Shown piece by piece: positions 7,294-15,614 of a stretch of DNA of 17,376 nucleotides. A program made the translations under genes and the position numbers. The notes under the pieces were generated by a model that saw only the letters and a list, made by a program, of their open reading frames with translations, made no database searches and was not told the origin of the DNA. The stretch lies in the NCBI GenBank assembly GCA_018369555.1, contig JAGZCC010000046.1, forward strand, positions 1-17,376, read 5' to 3'. The first letter of the stretch is position 1. Each line of letters starts with the position of its first letter. Source of the DNA: Thomasclavelia spiroformis (GTDB lineage Bacteria > Bacillota_I > Bacilli_A > Erysipelotrichales > Coprobacillaceae).

Positions 7294-8473
7294 AAAAAGA
7301 ATAATGATTATTGCTGCATCAAAACTTCCTATTCCTGCATATAAAGGCGGAGCTACAGAGACTTTGATTACAAATTTGTTAAATGACAAATTAATTGTAG
7401 ATAATGATAACTATAGTATTGATGTGTATTCCCACTGTGAAGGAGAGAAAATTGATGGAAAAAATGTTAATTATTACTTTAAAAAAGAGAATAAGATTGA
7501 AAAAATAGTATTTTATTTTTTTTGGTTCATAAGACAATGCAGTAGGAAGAAATTCCCAATCCCAGATTTTTTTCCTCTTAGAATTGCTATGTCTACGGAA
7601 TTAAATAATTACGACATAATAATTTTGGAGGGCAATAAGGATCAAGTATGTTGCCTTCGTAGAATATATAAAGGAAAGATAGGTTTACACATTCATACTG
7701 TTATGACATTAACAAATGAGATTTTTGGTGCAAAAAGCGTAATTAAAAAATGTGATTTTCTCATTGCAAATAGCGATTATACAAAAAAAGTATTGAGTAG
7801 TATAAATCCATATGAAGCGAATAAAATCATTACAATTAAAAATTGTATTAAAATAAGTGACATTTCTTCTTGCAATACAAAAATGAGAGACAAATTTAGG
7901 GAAGTTAACAAAATAAATGATGAATTCGTTTTTGTTTATTGTGGAAGATTAGAACCGGGAAAAGGAGTGCTTGAGTTGATAAAAGCACTTAAAATATCAA
8001 AATCAAAATCAAAATTATTGATAATTGGTTCTAGTTGGTTTAGTTCAAATAAAAAAACAAAATATGTTGACGATTTAATGAGAGAAGCCAAAGAGCTGGG
8101 AAATCAAATCCAGTTTACTGGTTATGTTGACCATAAAAATATTGGTGAATATTATAAAATTGCAGATGTAGCTATAATGCCTTCAATTTATCAAGAAGCT
8201 GCTGGTTTAGTAGCTTTAGAAGCGCAAGCTGCAGGACTACCTATAATTATTTCAAATGTTGGAGGAATATCTGAATTTGTTCACCCACAATCTAGTTTGA
8301 AAATAAATATAGACGATAATTTTATAAATAGTTTAGCAAATATGATTAATGAGATTTCATTAAATAAGGATTTATATAATTATGAAAAGAAACTGTCTCA
8401 ACAGTATATAAATAGATTTAATATTGATGAATATAGTAAAAAGTTTATTGATGTGTTCAATAGGTTTAGTTAG
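7286..8473 (+). CDS. GT4-type glycosyltransferase
   Basis: This is a 395-residue GT-B glycosyltransferase. The N-terminal domain has the loop PIPAYKGGATETLI (15-28) and HIHTVMTLTNEIF (135-147), then IANSDYTKK (160-168). The C-terminal nucleotide-sugar domain has YCGRLEPGKGVLELIKAL (218-235), FTGYVDHKNIGEYY (277-290) and an intact retaining EX7E motif with Glu304 and Glu312 in QEAAGLVALEAQAAGLP. The start overlaps the end of wzy by 8 bases and is led by AAGGAAGG near 7269-7275, so the two are likely coupled. A short ATCAAA repeat codes for a KSKSKSK stretch near residues 237-243, just before the LLIIGSS strand. Substrate is unknown. Confidence 0.92.
   Translation: MSKKRIMIIAASKLPIPAYKGGATETLITNLLNDKLIVDNDNYSIDVYSHCEGEKIDGKNVNYYFKKENKIEKIVFYFFWFIRQCSRKKFPIPDFFPLRIAMSTELNNYDIIILEGNKDQVCCLRRIYKGKIGLHIHTVMTLTNEIFGAKSVIKKCDFLIANSDYTKKVLSSINPYEANKIITIKNCIKISDISSCNTKMRDKFREVNKINDEFVFVYCGRLEPGKGVLELIKALKISKSKSKLLIIGSSWFSSNKKTKYVDDLMREAKELGNQIQFTGYVDHKNIGEYYKIADVAIMPSIYQEAAGLVALEAQAAGLPIIISNVGGISEFVHPQSSLKINIDDNFINSLANMINEISLNKDLYNYEKKLSQQYINRFNIDEYSKKFIDVFNRFS
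7996..8015 (+). repeat. Tandem hexamer ATCAAA, three and a third copies
   Basis: ATCAAA is repeated from 7996 to 8013 with a partial fourth copy, and codes for alternating Ser and Lys. Gain or loss of a unit would stay in frame, changing a surface Lys/Ser stretch by two residues. Confidence 0.6.
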
Positions 8474-8482
8474 GAGAATAAA

Positions 8483-9613
8483 ATGAAAAATTTAGAAAGA
8501 AAAACGGCAATTATAACATTTAATCAGGCTATTAATTTTGGTGCTGTATTACAAATGTATGCACTACAAAATGTATTAAAAACACAAGTTGGTGTCAAAG
8601 CGGATATAATTAACTATAAATCAAAAAGTTTAAGTAAAACTTATGAAAAAAAGAAATTTTCAGAATTAATTTCTCCAAGAATGATGTATCATATATTATT
8701 TAACAATGGCTATATTAGATTTAATTTTAAGGGATTTGAGTCTTTTTTGTCTAATAATTTAGAAATGACATCAGAAGTGTCAACAAAAAAAGATTTGAGC
8801 AGTTTAAATGATTTATATGATTATTTTATAACAGGGAGTGATCAAGTTTTTAATCCATATTGTAGTGGATTTGATGGTAACTATTTTTTATCATTTGTAA
8901 GTGACAAAAACATGAAGTTTTCATATGCGGCTAGTGTAGGTTTAGAAAATATTCCTGTTGAATTAGAAAACTATTATAAAGATTATTTAAACTCTTTTTG
9001 TAGGATTTCAATTCGTGAAATTACTGGTGCAAACGAAATAAAACGAGTGTGTGGTATTGAGTGTTCTACAAATATAGATCCTACATTATTATTGGATAAA
9101 TCTGATTGGGAAAAACTAATGGCAGACTTGCCTTCAAATGCAGATACACCATATTTACTTTTGTATGCATTATCTGAAGATAAGAATATGCTTAAATTCG
9201 CGAAAAAAATAGCTAAAAGAAAGAAATTAAAGGTAATATACATAAATGATAGATTGTTTAGACCAAAAGGTATGCTTAGTTTAAGAAATGTCTCACCTGA
9301 ACAATGGCTTCGATTGTTTGCTAATGCAAATAGTATTGTAACTAATTCTTTTCATGGAATAGCTTTTTCTATAAATTTTGAAAAAGAGTTCTATCCTTTC
9401 TATTTAAATAAGAATACACGTGTTAATTCACGTATTAGAGATTTGTTAGACTTATTAAATTTACAAAGTTTGGTTATTAATGATAATAATGATACATTAA
9501 TGAATGAAAATATTGATTATTCTGAAGCAAGAGAAATATTGAAAAATGAAAAGAATAAATCTATTAGTTATTTGAGAGAGATATATAAATATCAAAAGGA
9601 TGTTATTGAATAA
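8483..9613 (+). CDS. Polysaccharide pyruvyl transferase family protein
   Basis: This is a 376-residue member of the CsaB/polysaccharide pyruvyl transferase family. These enzymes transfer enolpyruvate from phosphoenolpyruvate to a sugar to form a ketal, although many family members are uncharacterised. Family marks run in the usual order: INFGAVLQMYALQ (17-29), ITGSDQVFNP (116-125), FSYAAS (146-151), SIREITG (176-182), NIDPTLLL (197-204) and TNSFHGIAFS (287-296). It sits between a glycosyltransferase and the flippase, as expected for decoration of the lipid-linked repeat in the cytoplasm. The site AGGAGA at 8472-8477 overlaps the previous stop, and the gene ends in a TAATG overlap with the flippase gene. 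Pyruvylation itself is inferred from family only. Confidence 0.88.
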   Translation: MKNLERKTAIITFNQAINFGAVLQMYALQNVLKTQVGVKADIINYKSKSLSKTYEKKKFSELISPRMMYHILFNNGYIRFNFKGFESFLSNNLEMTSEVSTKKDLSSLNDLYDYFITGSDQVFNPYCSGFDGNYFLSFVSDKNMKFSYAASVGLENIPVELENYYKDYLNSFCRISIREITGANEIKRVCGIECSTNIDPTLLLDKSDWEKLMADLPSNADTPYLLLYALSEDKNMLKFAKKIAKRKKLKVIYINDRLFRPKGMLSLRNVSPEQWLRLFANANSIVTNSFHGIAFSINFEKEFYPFYLNKNTRVNSRIRDLLDLLNLQSLVINDNNDTLMNENIDYSEAREILKNEKNKSISYLREIYKYQKDVIE

Positions 9614-11148
9614 TGGAAAATAAGAGATTTAATTATGCAATTAAAAATGCAAGTATTGGTGCATTAATGCAAATATTGACATTATTTTTATCTTTTTTTA
9701 GTAGAACTATATTTGTAAAAATGTTGGGTAATGATTATTTGTCTTGCGATGGATTATTTGCTAATGTTCTTACAATTTTATCTTTTTCTGAATTGGGAAT
9801 AGGATCAGCAATTGTTTATAGTTTATATAAGCCTATTGCAAATGATGATAAAGAACAAATTGGGCGAATAATGAATTTATTTTTTAAAGCATATACAATT
9901 GTCCCGATTGTAATTATTGTTCTTGGTTTATTGATAATGCCATTTTTAGGTATTTTTGTAGATTTTTCAAAGTTGTCATCAATTAATGAAAGTATAAGTT
10001 TAATATATATTCTATTTTTGATTAATTCTGCTGTATCATATGTTTTTGGTTATTCTGGTTTATATTTAATGGCAAACCAAAGAAATTATGTTACTTTAAT
10101 AATTCAACAAGGAGTAAATCTTTTTAAAGTAATCTTACAAATTATAGTTCTATATTTTACAAATAATTATATTCTTTATCTAATTATATCTATTTTAACA
10201 ACATTAAGCAGTAATATTGTTATAACTCGCTTAACTTATAAATGGTATCCATGGTTGAAATCAGTAAACAAAAATAGCGTGACAAAAGCAGAACAAAAGA
10301 ATATTTTTTCCAATATTCAATCTATTTTTCGTTATCAAATAGGTTCGGTTATACTTAATGGAACAGATAATATTATAATTGCTAATATATTAGATGTTTC
10401 ATTAATTGGATTTTGTTCAAATTATACTTTGATTATTAATTCCTTGAATGCAGTATTATCTAAAGCGTGTAACGGATTGATAGCTACAATTGGAAATTAC
10501 AATTTATCAGTAAGTAAGGAAGATAATTATAAAATGTTTAATATTTTGTTTTTCTTATCTTTCATTGTTTTTTCGTATTGTTCTATTATGCTCCTATTTT
10601 TGGTTAATCCTTTTATTTCAGTTTGGTTGGGAAGAGATTATTTATTGAATCCACTAGTGGTAATATCTTTAGTATTATCTTTTTTTACTTTATTAATAAA
10701 TACTATTCCGTCATCGTATAGAACTACAATGGGACTTTTTAAAGAAACTCAAAATTTTCCAATAATAGCAGCGTTTATAAATATTTTTTTATCAATTGTG
10801 TTAGCAAAATTATTTGGTTTATCTGGTATATTTTTTGCCACTTCTATTTCAAGAATGTTAACATACAATGTTTCTGATGCTTATTTTGTATTCAAAAAAG
10901 GATTTGGTAAGTGTCCTATTTATTATTTTCAAACTCTTTTCATTTATTTCATGATTGCTTTTTTTGGAACAGTATATATATATATAATTTCATTGTTTAT
11001 TAGAATAGAGGGTATATTAGGACTTTTTGTTAAGCTAATAGTATATTCTATTAGTCTGTTGTTTTATTTTTTAATTATTTTTTATAAAACATATATCTTT
11101 AAGAATACCTTTAGATATATAAAAGGAAAATTGAGTAATAAAAATTAA
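9613..11148 (+). CDS. wzx: Wzx-type polysaccharide flippase
   Basis: This is a 511-residue membrane protein of the MOP/MATE-like polysaccharide exporter superfamily, the usual length for Wzx. It should flip undecaprenyl-diphosphate repeat units across the cytoplasmic membrane for Wzy. About 12-14 hydrophobic segments cover the whole chain. The N-terminal part, KNASIGALMQILTLFLSFFSRTIFVKMLG, then FSELGIGSAIVYSLYKPIANDD, is characteristic of Gram-positive Wzx proteins. The ATG overlaps the stop of the pyruvyl-transferase gene by one base (TAATG), and AAAAGGATG near 9594-9602 could serve as ribosome site, so translation is probably coupled. A (TA)7 stretch lies late in the gene. Assignment as a flippase is strong; which repeat unit it carries is context only. 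Confidence 0.92.
   Translation: MENKRFNYAIKNASIGALMQILTLFLSFFSRTIFVKMLGNDYLSCDGLFANVLTILSFSELGIGSAIVYSLYKPIANDDKEQIGRIMNLFFKAYTIVPIVIIVLGLLIMPFLGIFVDFSKLSSINESISLIYILFLINSAVSYVFGYSGLYLMANQRNYVTLIIQQGVNLFKVILQIIVLYFTNNYILYLIISILTTLSSNIVITRLTYKWYPWLKSVNKNSVTKAEQKNIFSNIQSIFRYQIGSVILNGTDNIIIANILDVSLIGFCSNYTLIINSLNAVLSKACNGLIATIGNYNLSVSKEDNYKMFNILFFLSFIVFSYCSIMLLFLVNPFISVWLGRDYLLNPLVVISLVLSFFTLLINTIPSSYRTTMGLFKETQNFPIIAAFINIFLSIVLAKLFGLSGIFFATSISRMLTYNVSDAYFVFKKGFGKCPIYYFQTLFIYFMIAFFGTVYIYIISLFIRIEGILGLFVKLIVYSISLLFYFLIIFYKTYIFKNTFRYIKGKLSNKN
10973..10986 (+). repeat. Dinucleotide repeat (TA)7 within wzx
   Basis: Seven TA units code for a VYIYII membrane stretch late in wzx. Slippage by one unit would shift the frame and cut the last helices. 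The surrounding sequence is extremely AT-rich, so chance is a fair explanation. Confidence 0.55.
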
Positions 11149-11162
11149 AGGGGGAATCAAAA

Positions 11163-12164
11163 GTGGCATCACTTGTAACAATAATAATACCAGTTTACAA
11201 TGGCGTGAATACTATAGAAAAATGTATTTTAAGCGCAGTAAATCAAACATATAAAAACATTGAAATTATAGTGGTTAATGATGGGAGCACAGATGGAACT
11301 GATAAAGTTTTAGATAAGTATGTGAAATTAGACGATAGAGTTATGGTTTATAATAAGACAAATGGAGGACAATCAAGTGCACGTAATTTAGGGTTACAAA
11401 ATGCTAGAGGTGAATATGTATTGTTTTTAGATAGTGATGATTATTTGGAAAAGAATGCTCTTGAAGTCACAACAAAATCATTAATACATAGTAATGCATC
11501 ATTTTGTTTGTTTGGGTTTAATATATACAAGCAAGATAAATTACTAAGAAAACCTAATCCAGGTGATGATTACTATATTAATAAATCATTGAATTACAAT
11601 GATTTTATTAAAATTGAATCTTTAATCAATTCACCATGCAATAAATTATATAGACGAAGTTATCTAAAAGAATTGTTTTGCGAATCAATGGTTTATTCGG
11701 AAGATGAATTGTTTAACTATATGAACTTATTTAAAGGAATTGAGATTTCTTGTATACATGATTGTTTGTATAATGTTCAACTTAATATCAATTCAGTAAA
11801 TACGAGATATAAAAAAGGTAGATTGTTAGATACTTTGAACACGGCAGAAATAAAAGAAAATAAGCTAGTTGAACTATTTGAAGATAATTTTATTCTAAAA
11901 AATCATTATATAACTGTTTTATCAAGTTTAGAGTTGGCAAATGAATATTGTGCAAATAGAATGTCATTGAAAAATTTTTCTTGTGAAATGAAATCAGTAG
12001 AAGAAAACTTGTATTATTTAAAATTACTAAAAGAGTTATCGATATGTAAAATTCATATACGAGTACCACTCTTTTTTTATTATCACAAATTATATTTTTT
12101 ACAGTATTATTTATCAAAATTTATGTACTTAATTCGAAAAAAGAGAGATAGAAAGAGGAGATAA
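11163..12164 (+). CDS. GT2 family glycosyltransferase
   Basis: This is a 333-residue GT-A fold inverting glycosyltransferase. The N-terminus reads VTIIIPVYNG (5-14), then VVNDGSTDGT (37-46), the acceptor-loop signature NGGQSSARNLGL (67-78), and the metal-binding DSDD at 90-93. The likely catalytic base lies in VYSEDELFN, with Glu180-Asp181. The C-terminus is basic (IRKKRDRKRR), fitting a protein lying on the inner membrane face. The start is GTG; AAAGGGGG at 11147-11154 ends 8 bases before it, and there is no better ATG nearby. It is the only GT2 among the glycosyltransferases and the last gene of the AT-rich core. It ends 3 bases before capE, whose composition differs. Donor is unknown. Confidence 0.92.
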   Translation: MASLVTIIIPVYNGVNTIEKCILSAVNQTYKNIEIIVVNDGSTDGTDKVLDKYVKLDDRVMVYNKTNGGQSSARNLGLQNARGEYVLFLDSDDYLEKNALEVTTKSLIHSNASFCLFGFNIYKQDKLLRKPNPGDDYYINKSLNYNDFIKIESLINSPCNKLYRRSYLKELFCESMVYSEDELFNYMNLFKGIEISCIHDCLYNVQLNINSVNTRYKKGRLLDTLNTAEIKENKLVELFEDNFILKNHYITVLSSLELANEYCANRMSLKNFSCEMKSVEENLYYLKLLKELSICKIHIRVPLFFYYHKLYFLQYYLSKFMYLIRKKRDRKRR

Positions 12165-12167
12165 AAT

Positions 12168-13214
12168 ATGACACAATTTAAAGATAAAACTTTGTTAATT
12201 ACTGGTGGAACTGGTAGTTTTGGAAATGCGGTGCTAAATCGCTTTTTAAATACAGATATAAAAGAAATAAGAGTATTTAGTAGAGATGAATTAAAACAAG
12301 ATAATATGAGACATGAATATCAGGCTAAATATCCTGATGTTTTTAATAAGCTAAAGTTTTATATTGGAGATGTAAGAGACATCCAAAGTATTAAAAATGC
12401 TATGCATGGTGTAGATTATGTCTACCATGCTGCTGCATTAAAACAAGTACCTAGTTGTGAATTTTTTCCAATAGAAGCAGTTAAAACTAATGTATTAGGT
12501 ACTGAAAATGTATTAACTGCTGCTATTGAAGCAGGAGTTAAAAGAATAGTATGTTTATCAACAGATAAAGCTGCTTATCCAGTAAACGCAATGGGTACTA
12601 GTAAAGCTATGATGGAAAAAGTAATTGTAGCTAAATCTAGAACAGTAGAACCAGAAAAAACAAGTATTATGTGTACAAGATATGGTAATGTATTAGCTTC
12701 AAGAGGTTCAGTGGTACCTCTTTTTATTAACCAAATAAAAGCTGGTAATGACTTAACTGTTACTAGTCCAGATATGACTCGCTTCGTAATGACATTAGAA
12801 GAAGCCGTAGACTTAGTATTATTTGCTTTTGAAAATGGACAATCAGGAGATATCTTTGTGCAAAAAGCGCCTGCTTGTACAATTGGTGTACTAACTGACG
12901 CTGTTAGAAGATTAATGAAAGCTGATAATAAAGTTAAAGTTATTGGTATCAGACATGGTGAAAAGATGTATGAAACATTACTTACTGATGAAGAATGTGC
13001 TAATGCAGTGGATTTAGGTGACTTCTATAGAGTACCTGCAGATAAACGTGATCTAAATTATGATAAGTACTTCAATGAAGGTATTGAAGAATCTACACTT
13101 ACTCAATTCAACTCTAATAATACACATTTAATGGATGTAGAGTCAGTTATGAATAAACTAATGGAAGTACCATTAGTACAAGAAGAAGTTGCTGCATGGG
13201 AGAATGAAAAATAA
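12168..13214 (+). CDS. capE: CapE/FnlA-type UDP-GlcNAc 4,6-dehydratase and epimerase
   Basis: This is a 348-residue SDR enzyme for the first step from UDP-GlcNAc toward UDP-N-acetyl-L-fucosamine: 4,6-dehydration with C5 epimerisation. The nucleotide loop is TGGTGSFG (12-19), followed by FSRDELKQDNMRHEY (37-51) and GDVRD (67-71). The active site reads LSTDKAAYPVNAMGTSK (130-146). The usual YxxxK is replaced by Met142...Lys146, the Ser-Met-Lys arrangement known for CapE. RYGNVLASRGSVVPLF and HGEKMYETLL are also family-typical, and the length fits. The start has AGAGGAG at 12154-12160. The next two genes are CapF and CapG in pathway order, which makes this call firm. The gene is less AT-rich than the glycosyltransferases before it. 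Confidence 0.95.
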   Translation: MTQFKDKTLLITGGTGSFGNAVLNRFLNTDIKEIRVFSRDELKQDNMRHEYQAKYPDVFNKLKFYIGDVRDIQSIKNAMHGVDYVYHAAALKQVPSCEFFPIEAVKTNVLGTENVLTAAIEAGVKRIVCLSTDKAAYPVNAMGTSKAMMEKVIVAKSRTVEPEKTSIMCTRYGNVLASRGSVVPLFINQIKAGNDLTVTSPDMTRFVMTLEEAVDLVLFAFENGQSGDIFVQKAPACTIGVLTDAVRRLMKADNKVKVIGIRHGEKMYETLLTDEECANAVDLGDFYRVPADKRDLNYDKYFNEGIEESTLTQFNSNNTHLMDVESVMNKLMEVPLVQEEVAAWENEK

Positions 13215-14410
13215 TGAAAGTACTAGTTACAGGATCAAATGGTTTTGTTGGTAAAAACCTAGTGGCTTCATTAAAGAATATAAGAGATGGAAAGGATCGT
13301 ACGAGATCTTTTTTTGTTGAAGAAGTCTATGAATATGATATTGATACTGATCCATCATTATTAGATACATACTGCAAAGATTGTGACTTTGTCTTCAATC
13401 TTGCAGGAGTAAACAGACCTAAAGATAATGGTGAATTTATGCAAGGTAACTTTGGCTTTGCATCTACATTATTAGATACATTGAAGAAACATAATAATAC
13501 TTGTCCTATTATGTTATCTTCATCAATTCAAGCTACTTTAATAGGTAGATATGGAACAAGTGATTACGGAAAAAGTAAACTGGCTGGAGAAGAATTATTC
13601 TTTGATTATTCTAAAGAAACTGGTTCTAAAGTATTAGTTTATAGACTCCCTAATCTATTTGGTAAATGGTGTAGACCTAATTACAATAGTGCTGTTGCTA
13701 CATTTTGTAACAACATTGCTAATGATTTAGATATTCAAGTTAATGATAGAAGTACTGAATTAGAGTTATTATATATTGATGATTTAGTTGAAGAAATGCT
13801 AAGTGCATTAACTAATGATGAACATCATTGTAACTATGATGGTTTAAATATTGTTGATAACAATACTGGTAAGTATTGTTATGTTCCAACAACACATAAA
13901 GCTACATTAGGTGAGATTGTTGATTTATTAGAATCTTTTAAAAATCAACCTAATACATTAGTAATGCCAGAAATACCAAATAATAGTTTTGCTAAAAAAC
14001 TATATTCAACTTATCTGTCATATTTATCTAAAGAAAAAACTATCTTTGATTTAAAAATGAATAAAGATGATAGAGGAAGTTTTACTGAATTATTAAAAAC
14101 GGAAAACTGCGGACAGTTCTCTGTTAATATATCAAAACCAGGAATTACTAAAGGACAACATTGGCATCATAGTAAATGGGAATTCTTTATTGTTGTATCA
14201 GGTAAAGCTCTAATACAAGAAAGAAGAATAGATAGTAATGAAGTAATAGAGTTTGAAGTATCAGGAGATAACATTCAAGCTATTCATATGTTACCAGGAT
14301 ATACTCATAACATTATTAATCTATCAGATACCCAAGATTTAGTTACTGTTATGTGGGCTAATGAAGCCTTTGATCCAAATCATCCAGATACATTCTTCGA
14401 GGAGGTATAA
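13214..14410 (+). CDS. capF: CapF/FnlB-type bifunctional reductase-cupin epimerase
   Basis: This 398-residue enzyme acts second in UDP-L-FucNAc synthesis: the C-terminal cupin epimerises C3 and the N-terminal SDR reduces the C4 keto group. The SDR part has GSNGFVG (7-13), LAGVNRPKD (63-71), LSSSIQAT (101-108), and Tyr118...Lys122 in DYGKSK. RLPNLFGKWCRPNYNSAVATF (144-164) is characteristic of CapF. The cupin part starts near DDRGSFTELLKT (285-296), with metal ligands likely among His316, His318, His319, Glu323 and His365 (KGQHWHHSKWE and GYTHNI). It ends in FDPNHPDTFFEEV, like staphylococcal CapF. It is some 30 residues longer than the staphylococcal enzyme as I recall it, partly through a basic insert near 25-35. 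The start overlaps the capE stop by one base. Confidence 0.95.
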   Translation: MKVLVTGSNGFVGKNLVASLKNIRDGKDRTRSFFVEEVYEYDIDTDPSLLDTYCKDCDFVFNLAGVNRPKDNGEFMQGNFGFASTLLDTLKKHNNTCPIMLSSSIQATLIGRYGTSDYGKSKLAGEELFFDYSKETGSKVLVYRLPNLFGKWCRPNYNSAVATFCNNIANDLDIQVNDRSTELELLYIDDLVEEMLSALTNDEHHCNYDGLNIVDNNTGKYCYVPTTHKATLGEIVDLLESFKNQPNTLVMPEIPNNSFAKKLYSTYLSYLSKEKTIFDLKMNKDDRGSFTELLKTENCGQFSVNISKPGITKGQHWHHSKWEFFIVVSGKALIQERRIDSNEVIEFEVSGDNIQAIHMLPGYTHNIINLSDTQDLVTVMWANEAFDPNHPDTFFEEV

Positions 14411-14415
14411 GTAGA

Positions 14416-15600
14416 ATGGAAATTAAAACAGATTATAGTGATGTAAAGTTCCAAGATAATGGAAAACTTAAATTATTGATCATTGTAGGTACAAGACCTG
14501 AAATCATTCGTCTTGCCGCAACAATCAATAAATGTAGACAATATTTTGATTGTGTGTTAGCACACACTGGTCAAAACTATGACTACAACTTAAATGGAGT
14601 ATTTTTCCATGACTTAAAATTAAAAGATCCAGAAGTATATATGGATGCAGTAGGTGATGATTTAGGTGCTACAGTTGGTAATATCATTAACTGTTCATAT
14701 AAACTAATGAATCAAATCAAACCTGATGCATTATTAATTTTAGGAGATACTAATAGTTGTTTAAGTGCTATTAGTGCTAAAAGATTACATATTCCTATCT
14801 TCCATATGGAAGCAGGTAATAGATGTAAAGATGAATGCTTGCCTGAAGAAACTAATAGAAGAATCGTAGATATTATTTCTGATGTAAACTTAGCGTATAG
14901 TGAACATGCAAGAAGATATCTAGCAGAATGTGGTCTTCCTAAAGAAAGAACATATGTAACAGGTTCACCTATGGCAGAAGTATTACATAATAATTTTGAA
15001 GATATTAAAGCTAGTAACATTTTAGAAAAACTAAACCTTAAACCAAAAGGATATATGTTATTGAGTGCCCATAGAGAAGAAAATATTGATACAGAAAAGA
15101 ACTTCTTATCACTATTTACCGCTATTAATAAACTAGCAGAAAAATATGATATGCCTATTCTATATTCGTGTCATCCTAGATCTAGAAAAAGATTAGAATC
15201 CACAGGATTCAAATTAGATTCTAGAGTATTTATGCACGAACCATTAGGATTCCATGATTATAATAATCTTCAAATGAATGCATTTTGTGTAGTATCTGAT
15301 AGTGGAACACTTCCAGAAGAATCGTCATTTTTTACATCAGTAGGGAATCCATTCCCTGCAGTATGTATTAGAACATCTACAGAAAGACCAGAAGCATTAG
15401 ATAAAGCTTGTTTTATCTTAGCAGGTATTGATGAAAAATCTTTATTGCAATCAGTAACCACAGCTATAGATATGGTAAATAATAATGATAATGGTATTCC
15501 AGTACCAAATTATACAGATGAAATAGTATCTACTAAAGTAGTTAAGATTATTCAATCTTATACCGGTGTAGTTGATAAGATGGTTTGGAGAAAAAATTAA
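14416..15600 (+). CDS. capG: CapG/FnlC-type UDP-N-acetyl sugar 2-epimerase
   Basis: This is a 394-residue enzyme of the UDP-GlcNAc 2-epimerase family that makes UDP-N-acetyl-L-fucosamine by inverting C2 of the CapF product. Motifs in order are VGTRPEIIRLA (24-34), HTGQNYDYNLN (50-60), LGDTNSCLSAISAKRL (109-124), FHMEAGNRC (129-137), PEETNRRIVD (143-152), LSAHREENID (216-225), SDSGTLPEESS (294-304) and RTSTERPEALDK (319-330). The NSCLSA and RTSTERPE wording separates CapG/WbjD from the WecB/MnaA enzymes that make UDP-ManNAc. It has about 18 extra residues before the first strand compared with the core family. AGGAGGT at 14400-14406 overlaps the end of capF and supports the ATG at 14416. Confidence 0.95.
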   Translation: MEIKTDYSDVKFQDNGKLKLLIIVGTRPEIIRLAATINKCRQYFDCVLAHTGQNYDYNLNGVFFHDLKLKDPEVYMDAVGDDLGATVGNIINCSYKLMNQIKPDALLILGDTNSCLSAISAKRLHIPIFHMEAGNRCKDECLPEETNRRIVDIISDVNLAYSEHARRYLAECGLPKERTYVTGSPMAEVLHNNFEDIKASNILEKLNLKPKGYMLLSAHREENIDTEKNFLSLFTAINKLAEKYDMPILYSCHPRSRKRLESTGFKLDSRVFMHEPLGFHDYNNLQMNAFCVVSDSGTLPEESSFFTSVGNPFPAVCIRTSTERPEALDKACFILAGIDEKSLLQSVTTAIDMVNNNDNGIPVPNYTDEIVSTKVVKIIQSYTGVVDKMVWRKN

Positions 15601-15614
15601 CAGGAGAGATTATA

